Counted from the first letter of the stretch, positions 1 to 8,495 are shown. The stretch: 64,000 nucleotides of DNA from Streptomyces sp. NBC_01717 (GCF_036248255.1 NZ_CP109178.1:8933001-8997000); one strand, 5' to 3'. The notes: generated by a model not told the origin, from the sequence alone. Translations and numbers: made by a program.

Positions 1-838
1 TGTACTGGGTGATGGGCTCCAGGTGGCTCTCGAGGGCGAAGTGGCCGGACTCGAGCAGGTAGATCTCGGCGTTGGGCAGGTCCGTGCTGAACGCCTCGGC
101 GCCCGCGGGGCCGAAGATTTCGTCGTTGGCGCCCCAGACCGCCAGCAGTGGGACCTGGGAGTCGCGGAAGTACTGGTGGACCTGTGGGTAGAGGTCGACG
201 TTGGTGGGGTAGTCGCGGAACAGCTTGAGCTGGATCTCGTCGTTGCCGGGCCGGTCCAGCAGTGCCTGGTCGTGGACCCAGTTGTCGGGGCTGACCAGGC
301 TGGGGTCGGCGACTCCGTTCACGTACTGCCATCGGGTGATCTCGGCGGTCAGGGCGCCTCGCATGGGGGCCTCGGTGTCGGGTCCGGGCGCTTGGGCGTA
401 GGCGAAGACGCCGTCCCAGAAGGGCTTGACGAAGCCCGCTTCGTAGGCGTTGCCGTTCTGGCTGATGATCGCGGTGATGCGGTCCGGGGCCTGGAGCGCG
501 AGGCGCCAGCCGATGGGGGCGCCGTAGTCCTGCACGTACATCGCGAACCGGCCGATACCCAAGTGCTTCAGCAGGCCGGAGGTGACCTCGGTGAGGGCCT
601 CGAAGGTGTAGGGGAAGTCCTCCAGGGCGGGCATCGCCGACTGGCCGAACCCGATGTGGTCGGGAGCGATGACGTGGTACCGGTCGGCGAGTGCCGGGAT
701 CAGTTGGCGGAACATGTGCGAGCTGGTCGGGAAGCCGTGGAGCAGCACCACATCGGGTGCCTGGGGGTCGCCGGCCTCCCGGTAGAAGACCTCGAGGCCG
801 TTGACGGTGGCCGTGCGGTGGTGGACTGCGGGAGTCAT
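1..838 (-). CDS. alpha/beta hydrolase, haloalkane dehalogenase/epoxide hydrolase-like (C-terminus beyond window)
   Basis: Reading leftwards from the ATG at 838 gives 279 residues without a stop, so the 3' end lies outside the window. The fold is clear: oxyanion-hole motif HGFPTS at residues 34-39, nucleophile elbow VQDYGAP with Asp104 as nucleophile, acid candidate Asp239 in WGANDEIFGP, and catalytic His266 in SGHFALE. An Asp rather than Ser nucleophile is the mark of the haloalkane dehalogenase/epoxide hydrolase branch, which opens C-halogen or epoxide bonds through an alkyl-enzyme ester. There is no signal peptide, so it should be cytoplasmic. It is divergent from a CGNR zinc-finger regulator across an intergenic region carrying four identical-architecture inverted repeats, which suggests induction by its substrate. 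The actual substrate cannot be read from sequence. Confidence 0.85.
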   Translation of the reverse strand, partial: MTPAVHHRTATVNGLEVFYREAGDPQAPDVVLLHGFPTSSHMFRQLIPALADRYHVIAPDHIGFGQSAMPALEDFPYTFEALTEVTSGLLKHLGIGRFAMYVQDYGAPIGWRLALQAPDRITAIISQNGNAYEAGFVKPFWDGVFAYAQAPGPDTEAPMRGALTAEITRWQYVNGVADPSLVSPDNWVHDQALLDRPGNDEIQLKLFRDYPTNVDLYPQVHQYFRDSQVPLLAVWGANDEIFGPAGAEAFSTDLPNAEIYLLESGHFALESHLEPITQY

Positions 839-843
839 ATCCC

Positions 844-924
844 TAACCCTTCTATCGAGCTTGAGTGGTTATGAATCCAGTCGACCACGCCATATCTAAC
901 CTGTCAAGGTGCTATTACTGGTTA
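844..924. promoter_or_regulatory. two TAACC-N18-GGTTA inverted repeats next to the hydrolase gene
   Basis: Two copies of TAACC, exactly 18 bases, then GGTTA are seen at 844-871 and 897-924. The second copy continues as TAACCTGTCAA; TGTCAA read on the minus strand is a perfect -35 hexamer TTGACA (907-902), followed 17 bases later by TCGACT (884-879), a weak -10 for the hydrolase. The half-site spacing (23 bp centre to centre, about two helical turns) fits a dimeric regulator. The adjacent CGNR protein is the obvious candidate, by inference. Confidence 0.7.
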
Positions 925-1157
925 GAACGACTGGAGGCCTCCGGGGTGGGGTGCGTTCCCCGCCCGTCGGGAGCTCGGGGCGGGGTGGGGGTGGATCCGT
1001 GGCCTTTCTCAAGCCTCCGCCTGTCGGTGGCCCGTCGGCGAGTGGAGCGGCCGGGTGCGAGTGTTCTCGGCCCATCGGTGTCGGCCCGGTCGGTCCGGTG
1101 CGCACGGTTTCCGATCGCTCCTGTCGCCTCGGCCGCGGTGAACGGTACGTCCGAAAG

Positions 1158-1231
1158 TAACCGTCAAAATGTTCTTTTGTGGTTAGAGGGGGATCGATTC
1201 ATGTAACCTGTCAAGCAATTCGATGCGGTTA
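1158..1231. promoter_or_regulatory. two further TAACC-N18-GGTTA inverted repeats before the CGNR gene
   Basis: Copies at 1158-1185 and 1204-1231 have the same 5-18-5 architecture as the pair near the hydrolase. The last copy again reads TAACCTGTCAAG, identical over 12 bases to the copy at 897, and its right half-site runs into the ribosome-binding sequence AGGAGG (1231-1236) of the regulator gene. Occupancy there would block transcription or translation initiation, so autoregulation is likely. Confidence 0.7.
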
Positions 1232-1240
1232 GGAGGCGTG

Positions 1241-1762
1241 ATGGCGGCCGATGCCGACCGAGAGCAGCAGGACGCACTGCTGGAACTCCTCAACACGACG
1301 CCGGTGGTCAACGGCGAGGTCCAGGATCAGCTGGCGGATCCGGAAGCGGCCGAGGCCTGGCAGCGAGCGCACGGCGGCAGCGGCACCGCGGACGAGCACC
1401 GCCACCTCCTACGGGCGCGCGACGCTCTGCAGGAGGTGGTGCGCGGCAGCCGGCCGGCCACGTCACTGGCCCCGGTCCTCGAGGGAGTCACGTCCCGTCC
1501 GCAGGTCTCCTCCGGCGGAGTGTCCTGGGATCTCGACGCCTGCAAGGAGCGCCGGATGGCGGTGCAGGCGGTCATGGCCTGGAGCGCGTTGCAGAAGGCG
1601 ATGCCAGGGCGACTGCGGCCGTGTGCCAATCCGGAGTGCCGGCGGTTCCTCCTCGACCGCAGCAAGACCAACAAGGCGCGCTGGTGCTCGATGGCCGTCT
1701 GCGGCAACAGGATGAAGGCCAGGCGCCACTACCAGCGCACCCGCAACGGAGCAGCCGAGTAG
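1241..1762 (+). CDS. CGNR zinc-finger (ABATE-type) transcriptional regulator
   Basis: A 173-residue protein. The C-terminus has the CGNR zinc-finger signature: CANPEC (Cys128, Cys133) and CSMAVC followed by GNR (Cys149, Cys154), then a basic helix KARRHYQR. The N-terminal part, with a helical section around residues 30-115, fits the stress-induced ligand/dimerisation domain usual for this family. CGNR proteins are putative DNA-binding regulators, often next to hydrolases or oxidoreductases. The start is the ATG preceded by AGGAGG at 1231-1236; an in-frame ATG at 1223 lies upstream of that site and is unlikely. The right half of a TAACC-N18-GGTTA repeat overlaps the ribosome site, implying autoregulation together with the divergent hydrolase. 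Confidence 0.85.
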   Translation: MAADADREQQDALLELLNTTPVVNGEVQDQLADPEAAEAWQRAHGGSGTADEHRHLLRARDALQEVVRGSRPATSLAPVLEGVTSRPQVSSGGVSWDLDACKERRMAVQAVMAWSALQKAMPGRLRPCANPECRRFLLDRSKTNKARWCSMAVCGNRMKARRHYQRTRNGAAE

Positions 1763-1861
1763 CACCTCCACCAGCCCCCGGGAACGCGGCGGGGCTCAGC
1801 TATCCGCGGCGGCCCCCCCGACCGGGCCCCAGCCGCGGTTGACCTCGGGCAGCCCCACGGC

Positions 1862-2080
1862 CGGCAGATCGGCGCCATGAGCCGGTGCAGGGGCGCCCGC
1901 CTGGCCCTGCGCGCCGCCGGCACCTACCGACCCGGGAGTCCGCACCTGCTCGCCGGCCGGATCACCGCGGAGGTGCATTTCGGCCGCGAGCAGATGAACC
2001 GCCTCGACGAGGCCCTCACCGCAGCGGGCGTACGCCACCACAGCGAGATCTGCACCGCGGCGCACCGCGGTGCCACCAGG
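1862..2080 (+). pseudogene. decayed dienelactone hydrolase family gene
   Basis: One frame reads QIGAMSRCRGARLALRAAG, which resembles the nucleophile elbow of dienelactone hydrolases (G-x-C-x-G-A-R-LA), and shortly after reads SPHLLAGRITAEVHFG and then LDEALTAAGVRHHSEI, the family's C-terminal segment. The middle of the enzyme is missing and the catalytic His region degenerates after residue HRGA. No start codon with ribosome site precedes it. The remaining gap between the CGNR gene and transketolase (1763-2305) holds nothing else convincing. Confidence 0.55.
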
Positions 2081-2305
2081 CCGAACCGCCGCCTGCGAAA
2101 GCACAGCGGACAAACGCCACTGCACCGCACCGCTGGTGTTCCCGGACCGAGCCCTCCGACCGGCATGCGTTTGAATCGCGGCCTCTGTCCCACGGGCATA
2201 CGGTCGGCAAGGGCACGGCCGTCGCACGCAGCCTCTGCGCGCGGCCCGCGAGCCGGCGGCCGTCGAACGACCGGATCGGAACGCACGTCTTGAGAGGAGT
2301 CCGCG

Positions 2306-4183
2306 ATGTCGGCTGAGAACACCGCCACTGTCTCGCTGGGGCCTGACAGTGACCTGGACGAGGTCTTCGAGTTGGCTCAGCAGCTGCGGGTGGACTCCGT
2401 CCGCGCCAGCACCGCCGCCGGCTCCGGCCACCCCACCTCCAGCCTGTCCGCCGCGGATCTCATGGCCGTCCTCATGGCACGTCACCTGCGCTACGACTGG
2501 CAGAGCCCGAAGAACCCGGCCAACGACCACCTGGTCTTCTCCAAGGGGCACGCCTCCCCCTTGCTGTACGCGATGTTCCTCGCCGCCGGCGCGATCGACG
2601 AAGAGGAACTCATGACCACCTACCGCCGCAAAGGTGCGCGTCTTCAAGGCCACCCCACTCCGGTCCTGCCCTGGGTGGATGTAGCCACCGGCTCGCTGGG
2701 CCAGGGCATCGCCTACGGCATCGGCATCGCACTTGCCGGACGGGACCTGGAACAACAGTCCTCCCGTGTGTGGGTGCTGTGTGGCGACAGCGAAATGGCT
2801 GAAGGGTCGGTGTGGGAAGCCCTGGACAAGGCAGGTCGCCACCGGCTGGCCAACTTCACCGTGATCATCGACGTCAACCGCCTCGGCCAGAGAGGCCCCA
2901 CGGAGCTGGGCTGGGACACCGACGCCTACGTCCGCCGCGCCGAAGCCTTCGACTGCCGCGCCCTTGTCGTCGACGGCCACGACCTGGCGGCCGTCGAACA
3001 AGCCCTGGCTGTCGCGGACGACGGACAGGCCCCCACCGTCATCGTCGCCAGGACGGTCAAGGGCCAGGGTGTCGCCGAGGTCGCAGACGCGGAGGGCTGG
3101 CACGGCAAGCCGCTGCCCGACGACCTGGCCGCCCGCGCGATCACCGAACTGGGCGGCGTACGCCACCACACCGTCCGCGGCCCCCAGCCGCCCGCCGCCA
3201 CCTCCACTGACCCGGTCGCTCCGGTGCAGGTGACGTTGCCGCAGTTCAAGATGGGAGACGCGGTCGCCACCCGCGTCGCCTTCGGCAAGACGCTCGCCGC
3301 GATCGGCGCCCGCCCCGACATCGTGGCCCTGGACGCCGAAGTGGGTAACTCCACGCACGCGGAGGACTTCGGCAAGGCACACCCCGAGCGGTACTTCCAG
3401 ATCTACATCGCCGAACAGCAGATGATCGCCTGCGCGGTCGGCATGGCCGTACGCGGCTACCGCCCCTACGCCACCACCTTCGCAGCCTTCCTCACGCGAG
3501 CCCACGACTTCATTCGCATGGCCGCCATCTCTCAGGTCTCCATGAGTCTGTGCGGTACCCACTGCGGTGTCGAGATCGGCGCGGACGGCCCCTCCCAGAT
3601 GGGCCTGGAAGACCTCGCCATGATGCGGGCCATTCACGGCTCCACGGTGCTCTACCCCAGCGACGCCACATCCGCCACGGCCCTGACCGCTGCCATGGCG
3701 GACCTCGACGGCATCTCCTACCTGCGCACCACCCGGGGTGCCTACCCCGTCCTCTACGCCCCGGACGAGACCTTCCCGGTCGGTGGATCCAAGACCCTGC
3801 GCGCCGGTGACAGTGACCAGGTCACCCTCCTGGGCGCCGGCGTCACCGTCCACGAATGCCTTGCCGCCGCCGACCAATTGGCCGCCGACGGCATCCCCGC
3901 CCGCGTCATCGACCTGTACTCCGTAAAGCCCCTGGACGTCGGCACCCTCGCTCGCGCCGCCCAGGAAACCGGCGCACTGGTCGTCGTCGAGGATCATCAT
4001 CCTGAGGGCGGAATCGGCGAGGCTGTCCTGTCCGCACTCGCCGCGCAGCGCCTCACCCCCGCATTCGCCCACCTCGCCGTGCACGACCTGCCGGGCTCCG
4101 GGACCCCGTCCGAACTCCTCGACGTCACAGGCATCTCAAGCACCCACATCGCCCGAGCCGCCCACGACCTCGTCGGCCGCTGA
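2306..4183 (+). CDS. tkt: transketolase (single-chain)
   Basis: At 625 residues this matches the shorter transketolase type in which the thiamine and pyrimidine domains are in one chain. Seen: SGHPTSSLSAADL near residue 40, a thiamine diphosphate motif CGDSEMAEGSVWEAL near 150 ending at the Asn of VIIDVNRLGQ, the pyrimidine-domain glutamate in YIAEQQMIACAVG near residue 370, and a transketolase C-terminal domain after about 490. It transfers two-carbon ketol units between sugar phosphates in the pentose phosphate pathway, in the cytoplasm. The ATG follows GAGAGGAGTCC. It is monocistronic; because the neighbours are accessory genes, this is plausibly a second, non-housekeeping copy (inference). 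Confidence 0.92.
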   Translation: MSAENTATVSLGPDSDLDEVFELAQQLRVDSVRASTAAGSGHPTSSLSAADLMAVLMARHLRYDWQSPKNPANDHLVFSKGHASPLLYAMFLAAGAIDEEELMTTYRRKGARLQGHPTPVLPWVDVATGSLGQGIAYGIGIALAGRDLEQQSSRVWVLCGDSEMAEGSVWEALDKAGRHRLANFTVIIDVNRLGQRGPTELGWDTDAYVRRAEAFDCRALVVDGHDLAAVEQALAVADDGQAPTVIVARTVKGQGVAEVADAEGWHGKPLPDDLAARAITELGGVRHHTVRGPQPPAATSTDPVAPVQVTLPQFKMGDAVATRVAFGKTLAAIGARPDIVALDAEVGNSTHAEDFGKAHPERYFQIYIAEQQMIACAVGMAVRGYRPYATTFAAFLTRAHDFIRMAAISQVSMSLCGTHCGVEIGADGPSQMGLEDLAMMRAIHGSTVLYPSDATSATALTAAMADLDGISYLRTTRGAYPVLYAPDETFPVGGSKTLRAGDSDQVTLLGAGVTVHECLAAADQLAADGIPARVIDLYSVKPLDVGTLARAAQETGALVVVEDHHPEGGIGEAVLSALAAQRLTPAFAHLAVHDLPGSGTPSELLDVTGISSTHIARAAHDLVGR

Positions 4184-4504
4184 GCACCATCGCCACGCGC
4201 CTCCGAGCGCGAGCGGAGGTGAGTCGACCCGGGCCGCCCGCCACCACATTTCGTGCCGGCGCGTCGGGGAGCCGGCCGACCGGTCCGTGCATCGATCCTG
4301 ACGATTGCCGGGGGAATGATCGCGGCAGCACACGTGCGGTGAATTGTCCCGTGAGGGGAAGTGGTGGCGCACGCCGGCACGATCGCGCTCGGTCTCGCGA
4401 GCGGAGCGCCGGCCTCCCGGCCGTCGGACGAAGTTACGGACCTGGAGCTTCTCGACGGGCGGAACTGTCTCGCACCCCGGCAGCACGGGTTGGTGGGCGG
4501 CAGC
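4184..4504. other. intergenic, convergent between transketolase and GNAT genes
   Basis: No coding signal. A short hairpin, CCTCCG/CGGAGG at 4200-4219, lies 16 bases after the transketolase stop and may act as a weak terminator. Confidence 0.4.
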
Positions 4505-5002
4505 TCAGTCGACCGATCTCTCGGCATCGTGCCGAAGCCAGACATAATTGACCGGCTGAGCGGCATTCCAGTACTCGGCAAGGTCAGGGGCGACCGGCAC
4601 GAACCCGGCCCCCAGATAGCACCTCAGAGCCGTCTCGTTGTCCGGGTGCACGCGCATGAAGACATCGGCCCAACCTGCCTTGTGAGCTTGTGCGAGCAGA
4701 CCCCGGACGAGCACGCGGCCGAGCCCCTTCCCGCGGGCCTCGGGTGCGACGATGATCCGAGCCAGCTCGACCTCGTCCTCCTCGGCGTCGAACCACAATT
4801 CCCCGTAACCGACGAGTTTCTCGCGCTCGACGAGCACGTGAGCCTGAACGTCGTCATCCTGCTGCCACGCGGAAATCGTCCGTGCAGGCACAGGGAACTC
4901 CTGCTGCCCGCACCAGATGACGACTTCCGCGGGAGTCGTCGGCCAGTCCGCCACCGCGGCGGCGTGAGCGGTGGCGAAAGGGAGAAGGTTCATACGTGTC
5001 AT
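4505..5002 (-). CDS. GNAT family N-acetyltransferase
   Basis: A 165-residue protein with the acetyl-CoA binding motif A at IIVAPEARGKGLGRVLV (R-G-K-G-L-G) and motif B at NETALRCYLGAGFVPVAP. These are the core features of GCN5-related acetyltransferases, which move acetyl from acetyl-CoA to an amine; the acceptor cannot be read. The chosen ATG (MTRMNLL) has AGGA a few bases upstream; an in-frame ATG 24 codons further up lacks a ribosome site, and an ATG three codons downstream is possible. It is transcribed alone towards transketolase. Confidence 0.8.
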   Translation of the reverse strand: MTRMNLLPFATAHAAAVADWPTTPAEVVIWCGQQEFPVPARTISAWQQDDDVQAHVLVEREKLVGYGELWFDAEEDEVELARIIVAPEARGKGLGRVLVRGLLAQAHKAGWADVFMRVHPDNETALRCYLGAGFVPVAPDLAEYWNAAQPVNYVWLRHDAERSVD

Positions 5003-5121
5003 TTCATCCTGGGCCCATGATCTGATCCGGTACGGGCACCGGCTGTCCGGCCCAGATACCGCGCAGGCCGACATTACGTGCCCCGCTCAGCCTCATCCAG
5101 CCCGATGCGCAGACCGCTGAA

Positions 5122-6792
5122 CTACTGAGCAACCTGCTCACTCGCTGCGTCACCCGGGCCGGGTAGCTGCGAGACGTGGCCGGCGTTCAGCTCCAGGCGG
5201 GTGCCGGTGAACCGGGTTCGCATGCGGCGGTCGTGGGTGACGATGACGACCGCGCCCCGGTAGCCGGTCAGAGCTCCTTCAAGTTCCTCGACCAGGGCCG
5301 GGGACAGATGGTTGGTGGGCTCGTCCAGCAACAGCAGATCGACGGGTTCGCTCACCAGGCGGGCCAGCTCGAGCCGACGCCGTTGTCCGTAGGACAACTC
5401 GCTCACTTTCAGCCGCAGGTCTGCGGGGCTGAACAGGCCGAGCGACAGGAGGTGGTCGGTGTGCTCGTCCAGGTCGCCCCCGCGGCCGCCGGCGAACGCC
5501 TGCAGCACCGTCAGACCAGCTGACCACGGTGTTTCCTGCTGCCTCAAGTGGCCGACCCGGCCACGCGTGCGTACCGTCCCCTCATCGGGCTGCAGTTCAC
5601 CGGCCAACACCCGCATCAGCGTCGTCTTGCCGGCACCGTTGGGCCCGGTGACCAGCAGCCGCTCGTCGCCGCCGATCCGCAGCGACGGCACATGCAGACG
5701 GTTCCCGACACGGATGCCGGTGAGGTCCGCGGCCGCCTGCGGTGACCGCCCGTCGACGGTGGTCAAGTCGGCGGCGAACACCAGCGGATCGGGCGGCGGT
5801 GCGACCGGACTGTTCGTGAGCCGATCGACTCGCTCCTTCGCGTTGCGGATACGGCTCATCGCCCCGTGCCCGCGGCTGCGGGTACGGAAGGCGCCGTGAC
5901 CGAACACGGCGAACGGCAGCTTGCGCGGGATCGCCCCCAGCCGTGCCACATTCGTGTCGGCCAGCTTCTGGTTGCGGACCAGCTCCGAGCACCAGTTCTC
6001 GTACTCCTGCAGCCGGCGCCGCCGCTCGGCAGCCTTGGCGGCAAGGTAGCCGTCGTAGCCGTCGCCATAACGCGCCACCCTGCCCTCGTCGACCTCCAGG
6101 ATCGTGGTGGTGACCCGCTCCAGGAACACCCGGTCATGAGTGACCACGAGCACGGTGCCACGATGTCCCCGCAGGTGGGCCTCCAGCCAGCGCACCGCCT
6201 GATCGTCCAGATCGTTGGTCGGCTCGTCCAGCAGCAACAGCTCCGGCTGGGACGCCAGGGTCGCGGCCAGCGCCAGCCGCGACCGCTCACCGCCCGACAG
6301 CGTGCCCAGCGTTCTGTCCCGGGACAGACCTGGCAGGCCGAGTCCGTGCAGAGCGACGTCCACCCGGGCATCCGCTTCATAACCGTCGCGCGCCTCGAAC
6401 TGGGCGACCAGCTGGGCGTAGGCATCCAGGGCCGCGGTGAGCTCCACGCCCGCCAGGCCCTGGAGCCCGGTTTCGGCCTGGCGCATGCGCTCCTCGAGAC
6501 CGCGCAGATCGGCAAGAGCTTTGTCCACCGCGTCCTGGACGCTGGCCTCGGAAGGCAAAGCCAACGACTGGGCGAGATGGCCCGAGCCGCCCGGCGCGAT
6601 CACGGTCAGCTCGCCGTTGTCGGGCCGGTCCTGCCCGGCAATCAGTCGCAGCAGGGTGGATTTCCCGGCTCCGTTGTCGCCGATGATCCCAGCCTTGTCG
6701 CCAGGCTTGAGGCTGAAAGACACGTCGTCCAGCACGACGTGATCGCCGTGGCGGCGGGCAACGTTCTGAAGAGTGAGCTGTGTGGTGAGCAT
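5122..6792 (-). CDS. ABC-F ATPase, antibiotic-resistance (ribosomal protection) type
   Basis: A 556-residue soluble protein with two ATP-binding cassettes and no membrane segment. Cassette 1 has Walker A GDNGAGKST (38-46), signature LSGGERSRLALA (165 on) and Walker B LLLLDEPTNDLD (185 on). Cassette 2 has GPNGAGKTT (383-391), LSYGQRRRLELA (466 on) and LLLLDEPTNHLS (486 on). A basic linker at about 250-335 matches the ribosome P-site tRNA interaction motif of ABC-F proteins, which displace macrolides, lincosamides, streptogramins or pleuromutilins from the ribosome, or act as translation factors. The start is the ATG after AGGGGACTCTTC; the frame runs upstream but without a ribosome site. About 190 bases of leader precede it, as in drug-inducible ABC-F genes (inference). 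Confidence 0.88.
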   Translation of the reverse strand: MLTTQLTLQNVARRHGDHVVLDDVSFSLKPGDKAGIIGDNGAGKSTLLRLIAGQDRPDNGELTVIAPGGSGHLAQSLALPSEASVQDAVDKALADLRGLEERMRQAETGLQGLAGVELTAALDAYAQLVAQFEARDGYEADARVDVALHGLGLPGLSRDRTLGTLSGGERSRLALAATLASQPELLLLDEPTNDLDDQAVRWLEAHLRGHRGTVLVVTHDRVFLERVTTTILEVDEGRVARYGDGYDGYLAAKAAERRRRLQEYENWCSELVRNQKLADTNVARLGAIPRKLPFAVFGHGAFRTRSRGHGAMSRIRNAKERVDRLTNSPVAPPPDPLVFAADLTTVDGRSPQAAADLTGIRVGNRLHVPSLRIGGDERLLVTGPNGAGKTTLMRVLAGELQPDEGTVRTRGRVGHLRQQETPWSAGLTVLQAFAGGRGGDLDEHTDHLLSLGLFSPADLRLKVSELSYGQRRRLELARLVSEPVDLLLLDEPTNHLSPALVEELEGALTGYRGAVVIVTHDRRMRTRFTGTRLELNAGHVSQLPGPGDAASEQVAQ

Positions 6793-6985
6793 GAAGAGTC
6801 CCCTGTTCTCGGCCAGGCCGATCGGAACGGGCAGCTGGACGCATCCGCGCAGACCAGAACACTCCACGGCACGCCGGACAGCAGGCGGCAACGCGGGAGA
6901 GCGGAAGCACGGATGAGAACGCGCGACGGCGGAGCCAAGCTCAACGCGGTCGCACGGGGACTGTCACAGGGAACCCATGTACAAG

Positions 6986-7015
6986 ACCGTAGGCCGGGAA
7001 TCTGCCCGCCTGCAA
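6986..7015 (-). promoter_or_regulatory. candidate promoter of the ABC-F gene
   Basis: On the minus strand TTGCAG (7015-7010), an 18-base spacer and TACGGT (6991-6986) resemble a housekeeping promoter. It would start a transcript near 6979 with roughly 190 bases of untranslated leader. A minute reading frame, ATG GGT TCC CTG TGA, begins at 6978, almost at the predicted start. Assignment is by eye. Confidence 0.4.
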
Positions 7016-7032
7016 ATCATTTCCCAACGAGG

Positions 7033-7050
7033 TGGGACAAGCATGTCCCA
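7033..7050. promoter_or_regulatory. perfect 7-bp inverted repeat upstream of the ABC-F promoter
   Basis: TGGGACA, four bases AGCA, then TGTCCCA form an 18-base palindrome just upstream of the candidate -35 of the ABC-F gene. Position and size fit an operator for an unknown dimeric regulator. The rest of 6793-7397 shows no gene. Confidence 0.45.
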
Positions 7051-7305
7051 GGAGCGAGCCGACCGCTTGACAAGCCGGGCGGAGGACGCACTCGACGGCC
7101 GTCGAGGCCGACACCGGCGAAGCCGCTGATGGTGCAGCCGGAGGCCGCCCTCGGCGTTCCGTACCACCGCCACTCGACGCACGCGATCGGGCCACCGGGA
7201 CCAGCCCCACATCCTGGGTGGAATCAAACAGACGCCCCGAGCAAAACGCTCTTCTAGCGCGTTCGTCCTCCCTCCTGCATCAGAAGGGGCGATCGTTTTC
7301 CGGGC

Positions 7306-7360
7306 GTTCACGATGAACTCATCTCTGAGCTTCGTGCGATCCGGGGTTGCGGCTTAGCTT
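7306..7360 (+). promoter_or_regulatory. PHO-box-like direct repeat with promoter
   Basis: Two adjacent 11-base units, GTTCACGATGA (7306-7316) and ACTCATCTCTG (7317-7327), share TCA in register, as in Streptomyces PhoP direct-repeat units. They lie immediately before a possible -35 TTCGTG (7331-7336) and -10 TAGCTT (7355-7360, 18-base spacing). Phosphate control of the downstream glycerophosphodiesterase is established for related genes but here is inferred from these weak matches. Confidence 0.4.
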
Positions 7361-7397
7361 CGCAAGGTCCAGTTCGCCCGAAATAGACGAGGCATAG

Positions 7398-8474
7398 ATG
7401 TCCCTGCGGCATGCAGTCGCCAGCCTAGCCGTCCTGCCCGTGCTCGCCGTTCCGGCGACCGCGCAGGCGGCCACGGCCCAGCACCACCACCACGTACCGC
7501 CCCAGAAGACTCATTTCGACCTGCAGGCCCACCGCGGCGGCCTCGGCCTGACCACCGAGGAGTCGCTGGAGGGCTTCGGCAAGGCTCTGCGCCTCGGCGT
7601 GAGCACCCTGGAGCTGGACACCCACATCACCAAGGACCAGAAGGTCGTGGTCAACCACGACCGCCAGATCAGCGCCCAGAAGTGCAAGGACACCGGTCCA
7701 GTGACGCCCGGTGACCCGATGTACCCGTATGTCGGCAAGTACATCAAGGACCTGACGCTGGCCCAGATCAAGAGCATGGACTGCGGCTACCAGCAGCTGC
7801 CCGGCTTCCCCGAGCAGGAGCAGGTCAAGGGCTTCCGCATGGTGGAGCTGAAGGACGTCCTCAACCTGGTCAAGAGCTACAAGGCCAAGAAGGTCAAGCT
7901 GAACATCGAGACCAAGGTGGAGGCCGGCGCGCCCGAGCAGACCGCACCGCGCGAGCTGTTCGTCCGCCGTGTCTTCGAGGAGATCCACCGTTCCGGGATC
8001 GAGAAGCAGGTCACCATCCAGTCCTTCGACTGGGGGTCGCTGAAGGAGATGCACAAGCTCGCGCCGTCGTACCCGCTGGTGGCGCTGACGAACTACGACT
8101 TCCTCCAGGTCGGCAAGCCCGGCGCCTCCCCGTGGCTCGGTGGCATCGACGCCGACGACTACGACGGCGACTTCGTCAAGGCCGCCGCTGCCGTCCCCGG
8201 TGTCACCGCGCTGTCCCCGAACTACGGTTTCCCGCAGAACGGCACGATCGCGGACCCGGCCTTCCGCTTCTACCCCGACAAGAAGATGATCTCCGAGGCC
8301 CATGAGCGCGGTCTGAAGGTCATCCCGTGGACCTGTGACGACCCCGCCACCATCGAGGCGCTCATGGACATGGGCATCGACGGGATCATCACCGACTACC
8401 CCAACCGCGTGCGGGACATCATGGCCGACCGCGGCATGCGCCTGCCCAAGGCCTACCCCGCGCCGCGTCACTGA
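7398..8474 (+). CDS. glpQ: secreted glycerophosphodiester phosphodiesterase
   Basis: A 358-residue protein starting with a Sec signal peptide (residues 1 to about 26, cleavage near TAQAA). The GDPD catalytic set is present: His45-Arg46 in QAHRGG, Glu72 and Asp74 in LELDTHIT, and His87 in VVNHDRQ, with LNIETK near 165 contributing a metal-ligand glutamate. The enzyme hydrolyses deacylated phospholipids (glycerophosphodiesters) to glycerol 3-phosphate and an alcohol outside the membrane. The length suits the bacterial periplasmic/extracellular GlpQ class. It is monocistronic, bounded by a PHO-box-like promoter and a strong hairpin terminator. With the phospholipase C at 16-18 kb it suggests lipid-phosphate scavenging. 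Confidence 0.9.
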   Translation: MSLRHAVASLAVLPVLAVPATAQAATAQHHHHVPPQKTHFDLQAHRGGLGLTTEESLEGFGKALRLGVSTLELDTHITKDQKVVVNHDRQISAQKCKDTGPVTPGDPMYPYVGKYIKDLTLAQIKSMDCGYQQLPGFPEQEQVKGFRMVELKDVLNLVKSYKAKKVKLNIETKVEAGAPEQTAPRELFVRRVFEEIHRSGIEKQVTIQSFDWGSLKEMHKLAPSYPLVALTNYDFLQVGKPGASPWLGGIDADDYDGDFVKAAAAVPGVTALSPNYGFPQNGTIADPAFRFYPDKKMISEAHERGLKVIPWTCDDPATIEALMDMGIDGIITDYPNRVRDIMADRGMRLPKAYPAPRH

Positions 8475-8495
8475 CGACCGGCACACCACGGACGT

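Noticed and set aside
1796..4084. 762-codon minus-strand open frame opposite transketolase
   Set aside because: GC-rich shadow: it is antisense to a full transketolase with all motifs and has no family features.
4200..4219. Strong transketolase terminator
   Set aside because: Stem is only six bases; retained just as a possible weak stop in the gap entry.
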